DNA from: Candidatus Brevifilum fermentans | Lineage (GTDB): Bacteria; Chloroflexota; Anaerolineae; Anaerolineales; Villigracilaceae | Assembly (NCBI GenBank): GCA_945877125.1 | Contig: CAMCQT010000027.1 | Location: forward strand, 1-45,023 | Length of the DNA stretch: 45,023 nt | Direction of reading: 5' to 3' | Shown: piece by piece, positions 25,368-33,004 of the stretch | How positions within the stretch are numbered: the stretch's first letter is position 1 | Layout of the letters: the number at the start of each line of letters is the position of its first letter | Notes under the pieces: generated by a model | What the model saw: the letters and a program-made list of their open reading frames with translations, nothing else | What the model was told of the DNA's origin: nothing | Databases searched by the model: none | Made by a program: the position numbers and the translations under genes

Positions 25368-26006
25368 ATGAGATTCACCACCATTTTTTTCGACCTCGAC
25401 GATACGCTCTACCCATCCAATGCCGGGTTGTGGAGCGTTATCAAAAATCGCATGAGCGATTACATGCGCGAGCGCATGGGCATTCCTGAAAATGATATTG
25501 CGCGTTTGCGTGAAAAATATTTTATGCAATACGGCACCACCCTGCGCGGCTTGCAAGCCAACCACGAAATCAATGTGGAGGATTATCTGGCTTATGTGCA
25601 TGATCTGCCCCTCGGCGATTACCTGACCCCAGACCCTGTTCTGCGCTCGATCATCGCTTCGCTGCCCACCCGCAACCTGATCTTTACAAATGCAGACATT
25701 CCCCACGCTGAAAGAGTTTTGGTTGCGCTCAACCTGCGCGACCTCTTTTCCACCATCGTAGATGTGACCACCGTTGCACCGTATTGCAAGCCCATGCCCG
25801 AATCATTTGCGATTGCCATGAAACTCGCAGGCGAGACAGACCCCGCGCGCTGTGTGATGATCGACGACATCTCGCGCACCACCCGCGCCGCAAAGCAGGC
25901 AGGCATGTTCAGCATTTTATTCGGCGAGACCGCCACAAACGGCGACGCCGATGCCAGCCTTTCAGATTGGAACGAGTTGACGAATATTTTAGAAAGCAGT
26001 TCGTAG
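25368..26006 (+). CDS. HAD-superfamily hydrolase, pyrimidine 5'-nucleotidase type
   Basis: The 212-aa product starts with FFDLDDTLYPSNAGLW (motif I, nucleophile Asp in DLDDT), then a helical cap, LIFTNADIPHAERVL (motif II), KPMPESFAIAMKLAG (motif III Lys) and CVMIDDISRTTRAAKQAG (motif IV). The NAGLW and FTNAD variants match the yeast SDT1/plant pyrimidine nucleotidase branch, so it may dephosphorylate UMP/CMP. It is divergent from mutL and probably translated from a leaderless mRNA. Confidence 0.85.
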   Translation: MRFTTIFFDLDDTLYPSNAGLWSVIKNRMSDYMRERMGIPENDIARLREKYFMQYGTTLRGLQANHEINVEDYLAYVHDLPLGDYLTPDPVLRSIIASLPTRNLIFTNADIPHAERVLVALNLRDLFSTIVDVTTVAPYCKPMPESFAIAMKLAGETDPARCVMIDDISRTTRAAKQAGMFSILFGETATNGDADASLSDWNELTNILESSS

Positions 26007-26051
26007 GTCAGGCTTTCAGTAACTACTCAGCTACCAGCCACACCCTCAATT

Positions 26052-26149
26052 ATGTCGCTGCGAGGCGCACTTGTTCTTAGCCGAAGCAGTCTCCTAATGA
26101 CATGAGGTTGCTTCGGCGGAAAGAGCAATTGCCCGCCTCGCAACGACAT
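26052..26149. repeat. GTCATTGCGAG palindromic repeat, copy 3
   Basis: ATGTCGCTGCGAG and CTCGCAACGACAT at the ends with inner GAAGCAGTCTCC / GAGGTTGCTTCG. The two outer arms carry compensating changes that keep pairing imperfectly (one G-T style mismatch). Confidence 0.8.
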
Positions 26150-26198
26150 GGCTGAGCAGTTACGGCTTTCAGCCTGACATTTTTTCTGGAGAAATATT

Positions 26199-26420
26199 AT
26201 GGAAGAAAATAAAGCAGTGATCGGCGCGCTTCTTTTTATTCTCATGATTGTTGGCGCAAATTTTGTGATGTACGGCATCGCGCGCGGCGCGGCAAATTCA
26301 AAACAAAAAGGCTTCTGGGAAACCATCGGCAAATCGCTGAACACATCTGTGAAGAAAGATAACTCAATAGATGAACTTCACCAAAAACTGGAAGAATTGA
26401 AAAAAGACGGGAAAGAGTAG
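26199..26420 (+). CDS. Small single-helix membrane protein
   Basis: The 73-aa product has a transmembrane helix (about residues 7-29, IGALLFILMIVGANFVMYGIA) and a hydrophilic, Lys/Glu-rich tail with coiled-coil potential. GGAG precedes the ATG. No family recognised. Its TAG stop lies inside a perfect 28-bp palindrome (26417-26444). Confidence 0.6.
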   Translation: MEENKAVIGALLFILMIVGANFVMYGIARGAANSKQKGFWETIGKSLNTSVKKDNSIDELHQKLEELKKDGKE

Positions 26421-26444
26421 GGGCGGAGCATGCTCCGCCCCTAC
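26417..26444. repeat. Perfect GC-rich 28-bp palindrome
   Basis: GTAGGGGCGGAGCA followed at once by its exact reverse complement. No T-run follows. It contains the stop codon of the 73-aa gene and would form a tight hairpin or cruciform. Confidence 0.75.
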
Positions 26445-26548
26445 GTCGGGGGATGTGCCATTCTTACACAAATCGTATAAAAAATTCAGCAAACTTTAAT
26501 CCCCGAATGGTATCTTTCCCTATAGTTAAGTAAAAATTGGAGGTATTT

Positions 26549-27808
26549 GTGAATAAAACTTTAAAGTACATTTTTGTGGTGCTTGTCGTCATTGTGGTCG
26601 CGTTGGGTTCATTTGCAGGCGGCTTCGTAAGCGGGCATTTAATTCCATTTGCCAGCATCCCTGGTTTTTCTGAACCAGCCACGTTTGCGGCGCCCACCAC
26701 GTCCCCAGACCAGCAATCTGCGACCCCTTCAGAATTTCAGGCGCTCTTTTCTCCATTCTGGGAAGCGTGGAATCTTGTCCATGAAAATTATGTAGATCAA
26801 CCTGTCGATGACGTTGCGCTCATGCGCGGCGCGATCAGCGGCATGATGAATGCCCTCGGCGATCAACACTCCACCTATATGGACCCCAAGGATTTCGCGC
26901 AAGCGAACTCCAGTCTCTCGGGCGAATACGAAGGCATCGGCGCGTATGTGGATACCACCACAGACTATCTCACCATCACCAGTCCCATGCCCGGCTCTCC
27001 CGCTGAACGCGCCGGACTTTTATCAGGTGACCAGATTGTCGCCATTGACGGCGAAGACATGACCGGCATTGACGCAGAAGTGGCGCGCACCAAGGTACTT
27101 GGCCCCGCCAACTCAACTGTCCATTTGTCAGTTTTGCGCGAAGGCGAAGACAAACTGCTTGAGTTCGATGTTTTGCGTGAAAAGATCACCATGAAATCAT
27201 CCTCGGGCAAAATGCTCGAAAATGATATTGCCTACATCCAGATCACCACCTTCGGCGATAAAACCACGCCCGAATTGCTCGCCACCTTGAAAGAACTGAT
27301 GGCGCAAAATCCCAAGGGCATCATCCTTGACCTGCGCAACAATGGCGGCGGCTATCTGACAACTTCTGTTGAAGTGACTTCGCAGTTCGTTGCCGAGGGC
27401 GTTGTGCTTTATGAACAATACGGCGATGGCACTCGCACAACTTATGATGTCCTTCCCGATGGCATGGCAACCGACACGAAAATCCCGATGGTGGTACTCA
27501 TCAACGAAGGGTCTGCATCGGCTTCTGAGATCGTGGCGGGTGCGTTGCAGGATAGCGGACGCGCCAAACTGGTGGGCGTCACTTCCTACGGAAAAGGCTC
27601 TGTCCAAAACTGGATTCCCCTCAGCGGCGATAATGGCGCGGTACGCATTACCATCGCCAAGTGGCTTACACCCAAAGAACACACCATCCACGAAGTTGGT
27701 CTTACTCCTGACGTGGTTGCGGAACGAACCGAGGAAGATTACAAGGCAAACCTCGACCCGCAGCTTGATAAAGCAGTGGAAGTATTATTGGAAACAATCG
27801 CAAAATAA
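26549..27808 (+). CDS. ctpA: S41 C-terminal processing peptidase
   Basis: The start is GTG 26549 because GGAGG lies 5 bases upstream; an earlier in-frame TTG overlaps that site. The 419-aa product has an N-terminal membrane/signal helix (KYIFVVLVVIVVALGSFAGGF), a PDZ domain (GIGAYVD ... SPAERAGLLSGDQIVAIDGEDM) and the S41 core with the catalytic Ser in NEGSASASEIVAG and Lys in SYGKGSVQ. It cleaves C-terminal tails of exported proteins. A perfect hairpin at 27815-27858 follows the gene. Confidence 0.93.
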   Translation: MNKTLKYIFVVLVVIVVALGSFAGGFVSGHLIPFASIPGFSEPATFAAPTTSPDQQSATPSEFQALFSPFWEAWNLVHENYVDQPVDDVALMRGAISGMMNALGDQHSTYMDPKDFAQANSSLSGEYEGIGAYVDTTTDYLTITSPMPGSPAERAGLLSGDQIVAIDGEDMTGIDAEVARTKVLGPANSTVHLSVLREGEDKLLEFDVLREKITMKSSSGKMLENDIAYIQITTFGDKTTPELLATLKELMAQNPKGIILDLRNNGGGYLTTSVEVTSQFVAEGVVLYEQYGDGTRTTYDVLPDGMATDTKIPMVVLINEGSASASEIVAGALQDSGRAKLVGVTSYGKGSVQNWIPLSGDNGAVRITIAKWLTPKEHTIHEVGLTPDVVAERTEEDYKANLDPQLDKAVEVLLETIAK

Positions 27809-27814
27809 GTATCA

Positions 27815-27858
27815 CTGTTGAGCTTTTTCGGGGGCTAAACCCTGAAAAAGCTCAACAG
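27815..27858. repeat. 15-bp perfect hairpin after ctpA
   Basis: CTGTTGAGCTTTTTC (27815-27829) pairs exactly with GAAAAAGCTCAACAG (27844-27858), loop with a further GGG/CCC pair. A canonical U-tract is missing, so it may be a palindromic repeat that also slows transcription. Confidence 0.6.
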
Positions 27859-27931
27859 AACGAAATTTGACTCGAAACGTATATCGTATGTACAGTGAAA
27901 AAATATTGTGTAACCAGCACTGGAGGTAAAA

Positions 27932-28621
27932 ATGTTTTTTAGTACAACCTACTTAATGTACATGATCCCCGCTTTCATATTGATGGCGCTTACATCCTGG
28001 TATGTCAAATCAGCGTACAACAAATGGAGCCGTGTACCAGCTCAAAGCCGTCTGACGGGTACGCAAGCCGCGCAACGGTTAATGTCTGCCGGCAACTTGT
28101 ACGGTGTGCAAGTTCAAGGTGTGGCGGGTAACCTAACCGACCACTACGACCCGCGCAATAAAACGCTTTTTCTTTCACCAGGCGTGGCAAATGGAGCATC
28201 TGTTGCTTCGCTTGCCATTGCAGCGCATGAACTGGGTCACGCCATGCAGGACGCGGAAGATTACTTCCCCCTGCGCTTCCGCGCCGCGCTCGTGCCGATG
28301 GTCAACATTGGCTCGAACCTCGGCTGGATATTAATCATGATCGGCTTGTTTTTGAATTTTACCCAGCTTGCGTGGGTGGGCGTGATTGTCTTTGCCGGCG
28401 GAGCGGTCTTCGCACTTGCCACCCTGCCCGTGGAATTTGACGCTTCAGCCCGCGCCAAGCAATTGCTTGTGCAAACAGGCATCATCCAATCTGAGCAGGA
28501 ACAGCGCGGAGTTAATGCCGTGCTCAACGCCGCCGCGCTGACCTACGTTGCAGGTCTGGTGACTGCCATTATGCAGTTGCTGTATTATGTTTCACTTGTC
28601 AGCGGCAGAAGCCGGGATTAA
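27932..28621 (+). CDS. YugP-like zinc metallopeptidase, membrane protein
   Basis: The 229-aa product has an N-terminal helix, then AAHELGHAMQDAE holding the HExxH zinc motif (about residues 93-97 region), two further hydrophobic helices (about 125-170) and a C-terminal helix, matching the YugP/Zn_peptidase_2 family. GGAGGT lies 5 bases before the ATG. Substrates of the family are not established. It lies alone between hairpins. Confidence 0.85.
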   Translation: MFFSTTYLMYMIPAFILMALTSWYVKSAYNKWSRVPAQSRLTGTQAAQRLMSAGNLYGVQVQGVAGNLTDHYDPRNKTLFLSPGVANGASVASLAIAAHELGHAMQDAEDYFPLRFRAALVPMVNIGSNLGWILIMIGLFLNFTQLAWVGVIVFAGGAVFALATLPVEFDASARAKQLLVQTGIIQSEQEQRGVNAVLNAAALTYVAGLVTAIMQLLYYVSLVSGRSRD

Positions 28622-28640
28622 TAACCAACCTGACGCAGTT

Positions 28641-28656
28641 CAATCCCGATGGGATG
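28641..28656. repeat. CAATCCCGATGGGATG repeat
   Basis: Related 16-mers with AAGGG in the centre occur at 42077-42092 and 42126-42141. The core ATCCCGA/TGGGAT is palindromic. Confidence 0.5.
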
Positions 28657-28719
28657 ATATGGACTTCATAACCATGACACCCTTGCGGGGTCATAATAAA
28701 AACAGTCAATAACTCACTC

Positions 28720-28749
28720 AAAGAGCAGGCGCAAGCCCGCTCTTTTTTT
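28720..28749 (+). terminator. Intrinsic terminator
   Basis: AAGAGC(A)GGC / GCC(C)GCTCTT with a GCAA loop and T7, placed between the YugP-like gene and the flippase-like gene. Confidence 0.7.
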
Positions 28750-28754
28750 ATGTG

Positions 28755-28760
28755 TATAAT
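28755..28760 (+). promoter_or_regulatory. -10 box giving a leaderless start
   Basis: TATAAT ends 6 bases before the ATG at 28767. The in-frame GTG at 28752 would place the -10 inside the gene, so 28767 is the better start. Confidence 0.5.
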
Positions 28761-28766
28761 CATCCA

Positions 28767-29780
28767 ATGAAAAAATTATTTATCATCCTTGTCCTTTTTC
28801 TGGGCATTGCCGTGGTGGCGATCAGTTTCAGCGAACTTGAAACGATCATGTCCACCTTGCGGAAAGCACACTTGATATTTTTCATTTTTGCCATTATCGT
28901 GCAGTTTCTGTGGTTCATTGCCACTGGGCGCATGTATCAGTCTATTTTTCATTTGCTCGGCGTGGATGAATCCACGCTGACGTTGAGCCGAATTGCCACA
29001 GCGGCGAATTTTATCAACGTGGTTGCACCCACTGCCGGCGTGGGTGGAATCGCCCTCTTCGCGTCCGAAGCGCGCAGGCGCGGACATCCCCCTGGAAAAG
29101 TGACCGTCGCCGCAGCCCTTTTCCTCCTGCTCGATCAAGCCGCGTTTTTAGTTATATTAACATTGGGGTTGATCGTGCTTTTCCGCCGCAACGACCTGGA
29201 TGCAAGCGAGATTTCCGCCTCATTTATCATGTTTGGCATTGCCATTTCCTATGCCTTCATTTTGTATCTTGGCTATCGGTCAGAGGAAAAACTTGGCAGT
29301 CTGCTGGCGAAAACCGCACGCGGAATTAATCGCGTTGTAAAGTTCTTCCGCAAAGGTGAGTACTTAAGCGAAATCCGCGCACATGAATTTTCCCACGAAA
29401 TAGCCGAAGGCTTTTCAGGGCTCACTGAAAAACCTTCGAGCTTGATACGTCCCATCCTGTGGGGAATTTTGGATAAGGTCTTGTTAATGTGCGTTCTCAT
29501 ATTTTCGTTTTTATCCTTTGAAGTCCCATTTTCCGCGGGCACTATTATTGCAGGGTTTTCCATTGCCTATCTTTTTTTGATCGTATCTCCCACGCCTTCA
29601 GGCATTGGCATTGTGGAAGGTCTCATGCCCATTGCACTTTCATCGCTCAACGTGAGCTGGAGTGAGGCAGTGCTCATCACGCTCACCTATCGCACCGTCA
29701 CATTTTGGGTTCCGTTTGGAATCGGCGCGTGGGCATTCCGCTCGCTGCACACAGGCGGAGAAGAACCGTCTGCAATTTGA
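28767..29780 (+). CDS. Flippase-like / UPF0104 family integral membrane protein
   Basis: The 337-aa product has about eight transmembrane helices and the family patterns FINVVAPTAGVGGIALFASEARRRG and IVSPTPSGIGIVEGLMPIAL, typical of the lysylphosphatidylglycerol synthase membrane domain (UPF0104/AglD-like) without the synthetase domain. It may flip lipids or modify them, but no substrate can be assigned. The helicase-HNH gene starts 2 bases after its stop, so they form an operon. Confidence 0.82.
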   Translation: MKKLFIILVLFLGIAVVAISFSELETIMSTLRKAHLIFFIFAIIVQFLWFIATGRMYQSIFHLLGVDESTLTLSRIATAANFINVVAPTAGVGGIALFASEARRRGHPPGKVTVAAALFLLLDQAAFLVILTLGLIVLFRRNDLDASEISASFIMFGIAISYAFILYLGYRSEEKLGSLLAKTARGINRVVKFFRKGEYLSEIRAHEFSHEIAEGFSGLTEKPSSLIRPILWGILDKVLLMCVLIFSFLSFEVPFSAGTIIAGFSIAYLFLIVSPTPSGIGIVEGLMPIALSSLNVSWSEAVLITLTYRTVTFWVPFGIGAWAFRSLHTGGEEPSAI

Positions 29781-29782
29781 AC

Positions 29783-32395
29783 ATGCTTCAATCTTTACTC
29801 GACTTTTGGAAACAGGATGAAGACACCGCGCCGAATTTTTCGGCGTGGAAAACGACTCCGCCGCGCGCCGCACAAACGCATCCCTTCCCACCCGATTTGC
29901 TGATTCCGCTGCGAGAGGCATTATCCACCCGAGGCATTTCTTCGCTCTACTCGCACCAACTCTCGGCATGGATTCACGCCCGCGCCCACAAAAATATCAT
30001 CCTCGCCACCGGCACCGCCAGCGGAAAAACGCTCGCCTACAACCTGCCCGTGCTTGCAACCTTGCTTCAAAACCCCGAAGCGCGCGCGCTGTATCTTTTC
30101 CCTACCAAAGCACTCGCACAAGATCAATTTTCAACATTAACAAGTTTCAACCTTCCAACTTTCCAACCTTTAAACCTTCCAACCGCAATTTACGACGGCG
30201 ACACCCCGCAATCCTCCCGCTCCGCCATTCGTAAAAATGCACGCATCGTGCTTTCAAATCCCGACATGCTGCACACGGGAATTCTTCCGCATCACTCCAA
30301 CTGGAGCGATTTCTTCGGCAACCTGAAATTCATCGTCATTGACGAAGCCCACACCTACCGCGGAGTCTTCGGCTCACACGTTGCTAACGTCATCCGCAGA
30401 CTCAAACGGGTGGCGAATTTCTACGGAGCAAAACCGCAGTTCATCCTTGCATCTGCCACGATCGGAAATCCAAAAGAACTGGCCGAAGCTCTCATCGAAT
30501 CAGATGTTGAATTAATTGACAACGACGGCTCTTCGCGCGGCGAGCGTCATTTTATTATTTACAATCCGCCCGTCACCGATCTCACATTGGGTCTACGCAA
30601 AAGCAGTCTGCTTGAAAGCGTGCGCCTGGCAAATGATTTATTTGCTCACAATATTCAAACTGTCGTCTTCGCCAGAACACGCCGAAGCGTTGAAATTATT
30701 TTGACGTACTTGCAGGGAGAAGTAAAAAGTAAAAAGGAAAACCCTTCTCACTCCTCACTTCTTACTTCTCCCTTTTCACCCACCAACTCAATCCGCGGCT
30801 ATCGCAGCGGCTACCTCCCTCACCAACGGCGCGAGATCGAACAAGGTCTGCGTGACGGCTCGGTCAAAACCGTCGTGGCAACCAATGCCCTTGAATTGGG
30901 AATCGACATCGGCGGGTTGGGGGCGGCAGTCATTGTCGGGTATCCCGGGACCATCGCGAGCGTGCGCCAGCAAGCGGGTCGCGCTGGGCGCGGAGATGAT
31001 CCCGCTGTCTCGATCATGGTCGCGTCGTCCAGTCCGCTGGATCAATTCCTCGCGCATCATCCCGATTATTTTTTCGGTAGTTCGCCCGAGCAGGCACTGG
31101 TCAACCCAAATCATTTGTTGATCCTGCTGGAGCATTTGCGTTGTGCCATGTTCGAGCTGCCCTTTCAAAAACACGAAGGCTTCGGCAGTATCTCTGATGA
31201 ACTTGTAGATGAATATCTTGAGTTCATGGTCTCAAATCAGGACGCGCATTTTTCGGATGAAAAATATTATTGGATGAAAGATCAATATCCCGCCGCCAAT
31301 ATTTCACTGCGTTCCGCCTCGCCGCAAAGCGTCGTCTTGCAAAGCGTGACCGACGACGGCAGACCGTGGACGGTGGGCACAGTCGACGGCGAAAGCGCCG
31401 CGTGGATGGTTCACCCTGGCGCCATTTACATGCACGAAGGTCAGCAATATTTTGTGCAGGAATACAATCTTGAAAAACGCCTCGCGCAGTTAATTCCTGT
31501 CGGGCTCGATTACTACACCGAAGCGCAAAGAAAATCAGAGATCGAAGTTCTCAATGAAATTGAACGCGAGATGCTCCCCTTTGCGAAGCACCCCGGTGGG
31601 GCTCCTTTCAGGAGAGGGGCCGGGGGTGAGGTCGGTGAAAAAGCCTACGGCGAAATTCAAGTCACCACGCAAGTGGTTGGCTTCAAAAAACTACGCTGGT
31701 TCACTTATGAAAATTTAGGCGAAGAAATTTTGGATATGCCCCCGTCTGAATTGCAGACAACCGGCTACTGGCTTTCCCTTTCCGAAGAGACTCTCTCGCA
31801 TCTGCGCGACGCTGGCAACTGGTCCAATGACCGAAACAAATACGGCGCCGATTGGACACGCATCCGCGACCGTGTGCGTGTGCGTGATAAATATCAATGC
31901 CAGGTCTGCAGCGTGATCGAAACTGACCGCCAGCATGATGTGCATCATAAAATCCCATTTCGCACATTCACCTCAATTGACGAAGCCAATCGCCTTGAAA
32001 ATTTGACAACCTTATGCCGAACCTGCCACCAAAAAGTGGAGCAAAACGTCCGCATCCGCAGCGGACTTGCCGGTCTCGGATTTGTGTTGGGTAATCTTGC
32101 GCCATTATTTTTGATGTGCGATCCGCGCGATTTGGGAACTCACACAGACCCCGCCTGGAAACCTGCGAATGGACTACCCACCGTCGTTCTTTATGACCTT
32201 GTCCCTGCTGGCATCGGCTTCAGCCAAAAGCTATTTGAGATCCACGATGAGCTAATCCAGCGCGCGCTTGAACTGGTCAGCGAATGTGAATGTGAAGACG
32301 GTTGTCCCTCGTGCGTAGGTCCCGGCGGCGAAAATGGCATAGGCGGAAAAGTGGAAACGTTGGAGATATTAAAGGAATTGGCTTTCAGCAATTAA
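29783..32395 (+). CDS. YprA/MrfA-like DEAD-box helicase with an embedded HNH domain and DUF1998
   Basis: I chose ATG 29783, two bases after the previous stop; the frame upstream lies in the preceding gene. The 870-aa product has an SF2 helicase core: P-loop TGTASGKT (about residue 75), IDEAHTYRG (about 186), SATIGNP, and VATNALELGIDIGG ... QQAGRAGRG. The C-terminal DUF1998 ends with CECEDGCPSCVG, the four-Cys cluster of MrfA-type DNA repair helicases. Between them (about 695-755) lies an HNH module: CQVC ... HDVHHKIPF ... ENLTTLCRTCH. MrfA unwinds DNA in mitomycin repair; an HNH would add nicking or cleavage. In-frame repeat inserts are found at 30128-30182, 30713-30778 and 31586-31640. Confidence 0.88.
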   Translation: MLQSLLDFWKQDEDTAPNFSAWKTTPPRAAQTHPFPPDLLIPLREALSTRGISSLYSHQLSAWIHARAHKNIILATGTASGKTLAYNLPVLATLLQNPEARALYLFPTKALAQDQFSTLTSFNLPTFQPLNLPTAIYDGDTPQSSRSAIRKNARIVLSNPDMLHTGILPHHSNWSDFFGNLKFIVIDEAHTYRGVFGSHVANVIRRLKRVANFYGAKPQFILASATIGNPKELAEALIESDVELIDNDGSSRGERHFIIYNPPVTDLTLGLRKSSLLESVRLANDLFAHNIQTVVFARTRRSVEIILTYLQGEVKSKKENPSHSSLLTSPFSPTNSIRGYRSGYLPHQRREIEQGLRDGSVKTVVATNALELGIDIGGLGAAVIVGYPGTIASVRQQAGRAGRGDDPAVSIMVASSSPLDQFLAHHPDYFFGSSPEQALVNPNHLLILLEHLRCAMFELPFQKHEGFGSISDELVDEYLEFMVSNQDAHFSDEKYYWMKDQYPAANISLRSASPQSVVLQSVTDDGRPWTVGTVDGESAAWMVHPGAIYMHEGQQYFVQEYNLEKRLAQLIPVGLDYYTEAQRKSEIEVLNEIEREMLPFAKHPGGAPFRRGAGGEVGEKAYGEIQVTTQVVGFKKLRWFTYENLGEEILDMPPSELQTTGYWLSLSEETLSHLRDAGNWSNDRNKYGADWTRIRDRVRVRDKYQCQVCSVIETDRQHDVHHKIPFRTFTSIDEANRLENLTTLCRTCHQKVEQNVRIRSGLAGLGFVLGNLAPLFLMCDPRDLGTHTDPAWKPANGLPTVVLYDLVPAGIGFSQKLFEIHDELIQRALELVSECECEDGCPSCVGPGGENGIGGKVETLEILKELAFSN

Positions 32396-32399
32396 ATAT

Positions 32400-32428
32400 A
32401 AAAACCCTGCCTTTCGACAGGGTTTTTA
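32400..32428. terminator. Bidirectional terminator between the helicase and the pilin gene
   Basis: AAAACCCTG and CAGGGTTTT around CCTTTCGA with A/T-runs on both sides; serves the two convergent genes. Confidence 0.75.
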
Positions 32429-32450
32429 TTTACAGATCAAGTGGTGCAAA

Positions 32451-32606
32451 TTATACAGCGCTGAGGCTGGTGTTTACTTTGCTGAATACGTTGCCGATAA
32501 TTGGTCCGAGGATCATCAAAGCTGCAATAACGACAATAGCTACTAAAACGAGGATTAGCGCATATTCAACAAGTCCCTGACCTTTTTCTTTGGGGGCAAA
32601 TAACAT
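32451..32606 (-). CDS. Flp/Fap-type type IVb pilin
   Basis: A 51-aa product read directly from the minus strand. It has a short basic leader, MLFAPKEKG, then QGLVEYALILVLVAIVV, matching the prepilin peptidase site (cleavage after G9, Glu at +5, Tyr at +6) and the hydrophobic spine of Flp pilins. AGGAG lies about 10 bases before the ATG, and a promoter is visible at 32662-32689. No tad/flp assembly genes are in the window, so the export machinery must be elsewhere. Confidence 0.85.
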   Translation of the reverse strand: MLFAPKEKGQGLVEYALILVLVAIVVIAALMILGPIIGNVFSKVNTSLSAV

Positions 32607-32661
32607 AATTTTTAATCTCCTTTTTCATAAATTTCTCAAGAAAGTCTCCTGAGATATTTCT

Positions 32662-32689
32662 ATTGTACTCTCTCTATAAAAAAAGGCAA
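32662..32689 (-). promoter_or_regulatory. Promoter of the Flp pilin gene
   Basis: Minus strand: TTGCCT (32689-32684), 16-bp spacer, TACAAT (32667-32662), about 56 bases before the pilin ATG. The spacer has a T7 tract. Confidence 0.45.
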
Positions 32690-32751
32690 GTAGCTTACAC
32701 TGAATTTTCTTAACAGTTATGTTAGCAAAATATGAGGAATAAATAATCTGT

Positions 32752-32937
32752 CAGGCATACTCATGGTTTTTCCAAAGTCCGTTGACGAATTCTTAATTTT
32801 GTGGCGTAGTCTTTTCGCGAAAAGCGCGAAGGTAGCGAATTTTCGCGAAAAGAAAAAAGTTCGCGTTCATTCGCACTTTTCGAGTAATTCGCGTTAAGAA
32901 TTTCCTGACCTTGCAAAAGCCATGCAGGCATACTCAT
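32752..32937. mobile_element. MITE-like TTCGCG-rich inverted-repeat element with direct repeats
   Basis: CAGGCATACTCAT occurs at 32752-32764 and again at 32925-32937. Between them, ends CATGGTTTTTCC and GCAAAAGCCATG form imperfect terminal inverted repeats, followed inside by GAATTCTTAA / TTAAGAATTTC and a core of TTTTCGCGAAAAG words. It has no coding capacity. The rest of the interval 32607-33004 holds only the pilin promoter. Confidence 0.6.
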
Positions 32938-33004
32938 CACCCCTGGCTAACCTTTCTGTGGTTAAATTACATCACAAAAACCATAGGAATATTGGCGGTA
33001 AAAC

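Noticed and set aside
26417-26444. Terminator for the small membrane protein gene
   Set aside because: The stem is perfect but no U-tract follows, and it contains the stop codon; listed as a palindromic repeat instead.
31586-31640. Frameshift or assembly error in the helicase gene
   Set aside because: The segment looks foreign, yet the frame continues cleanly into the conserved HNH and DUF1998 parts, so it is read as an in-frame insert.
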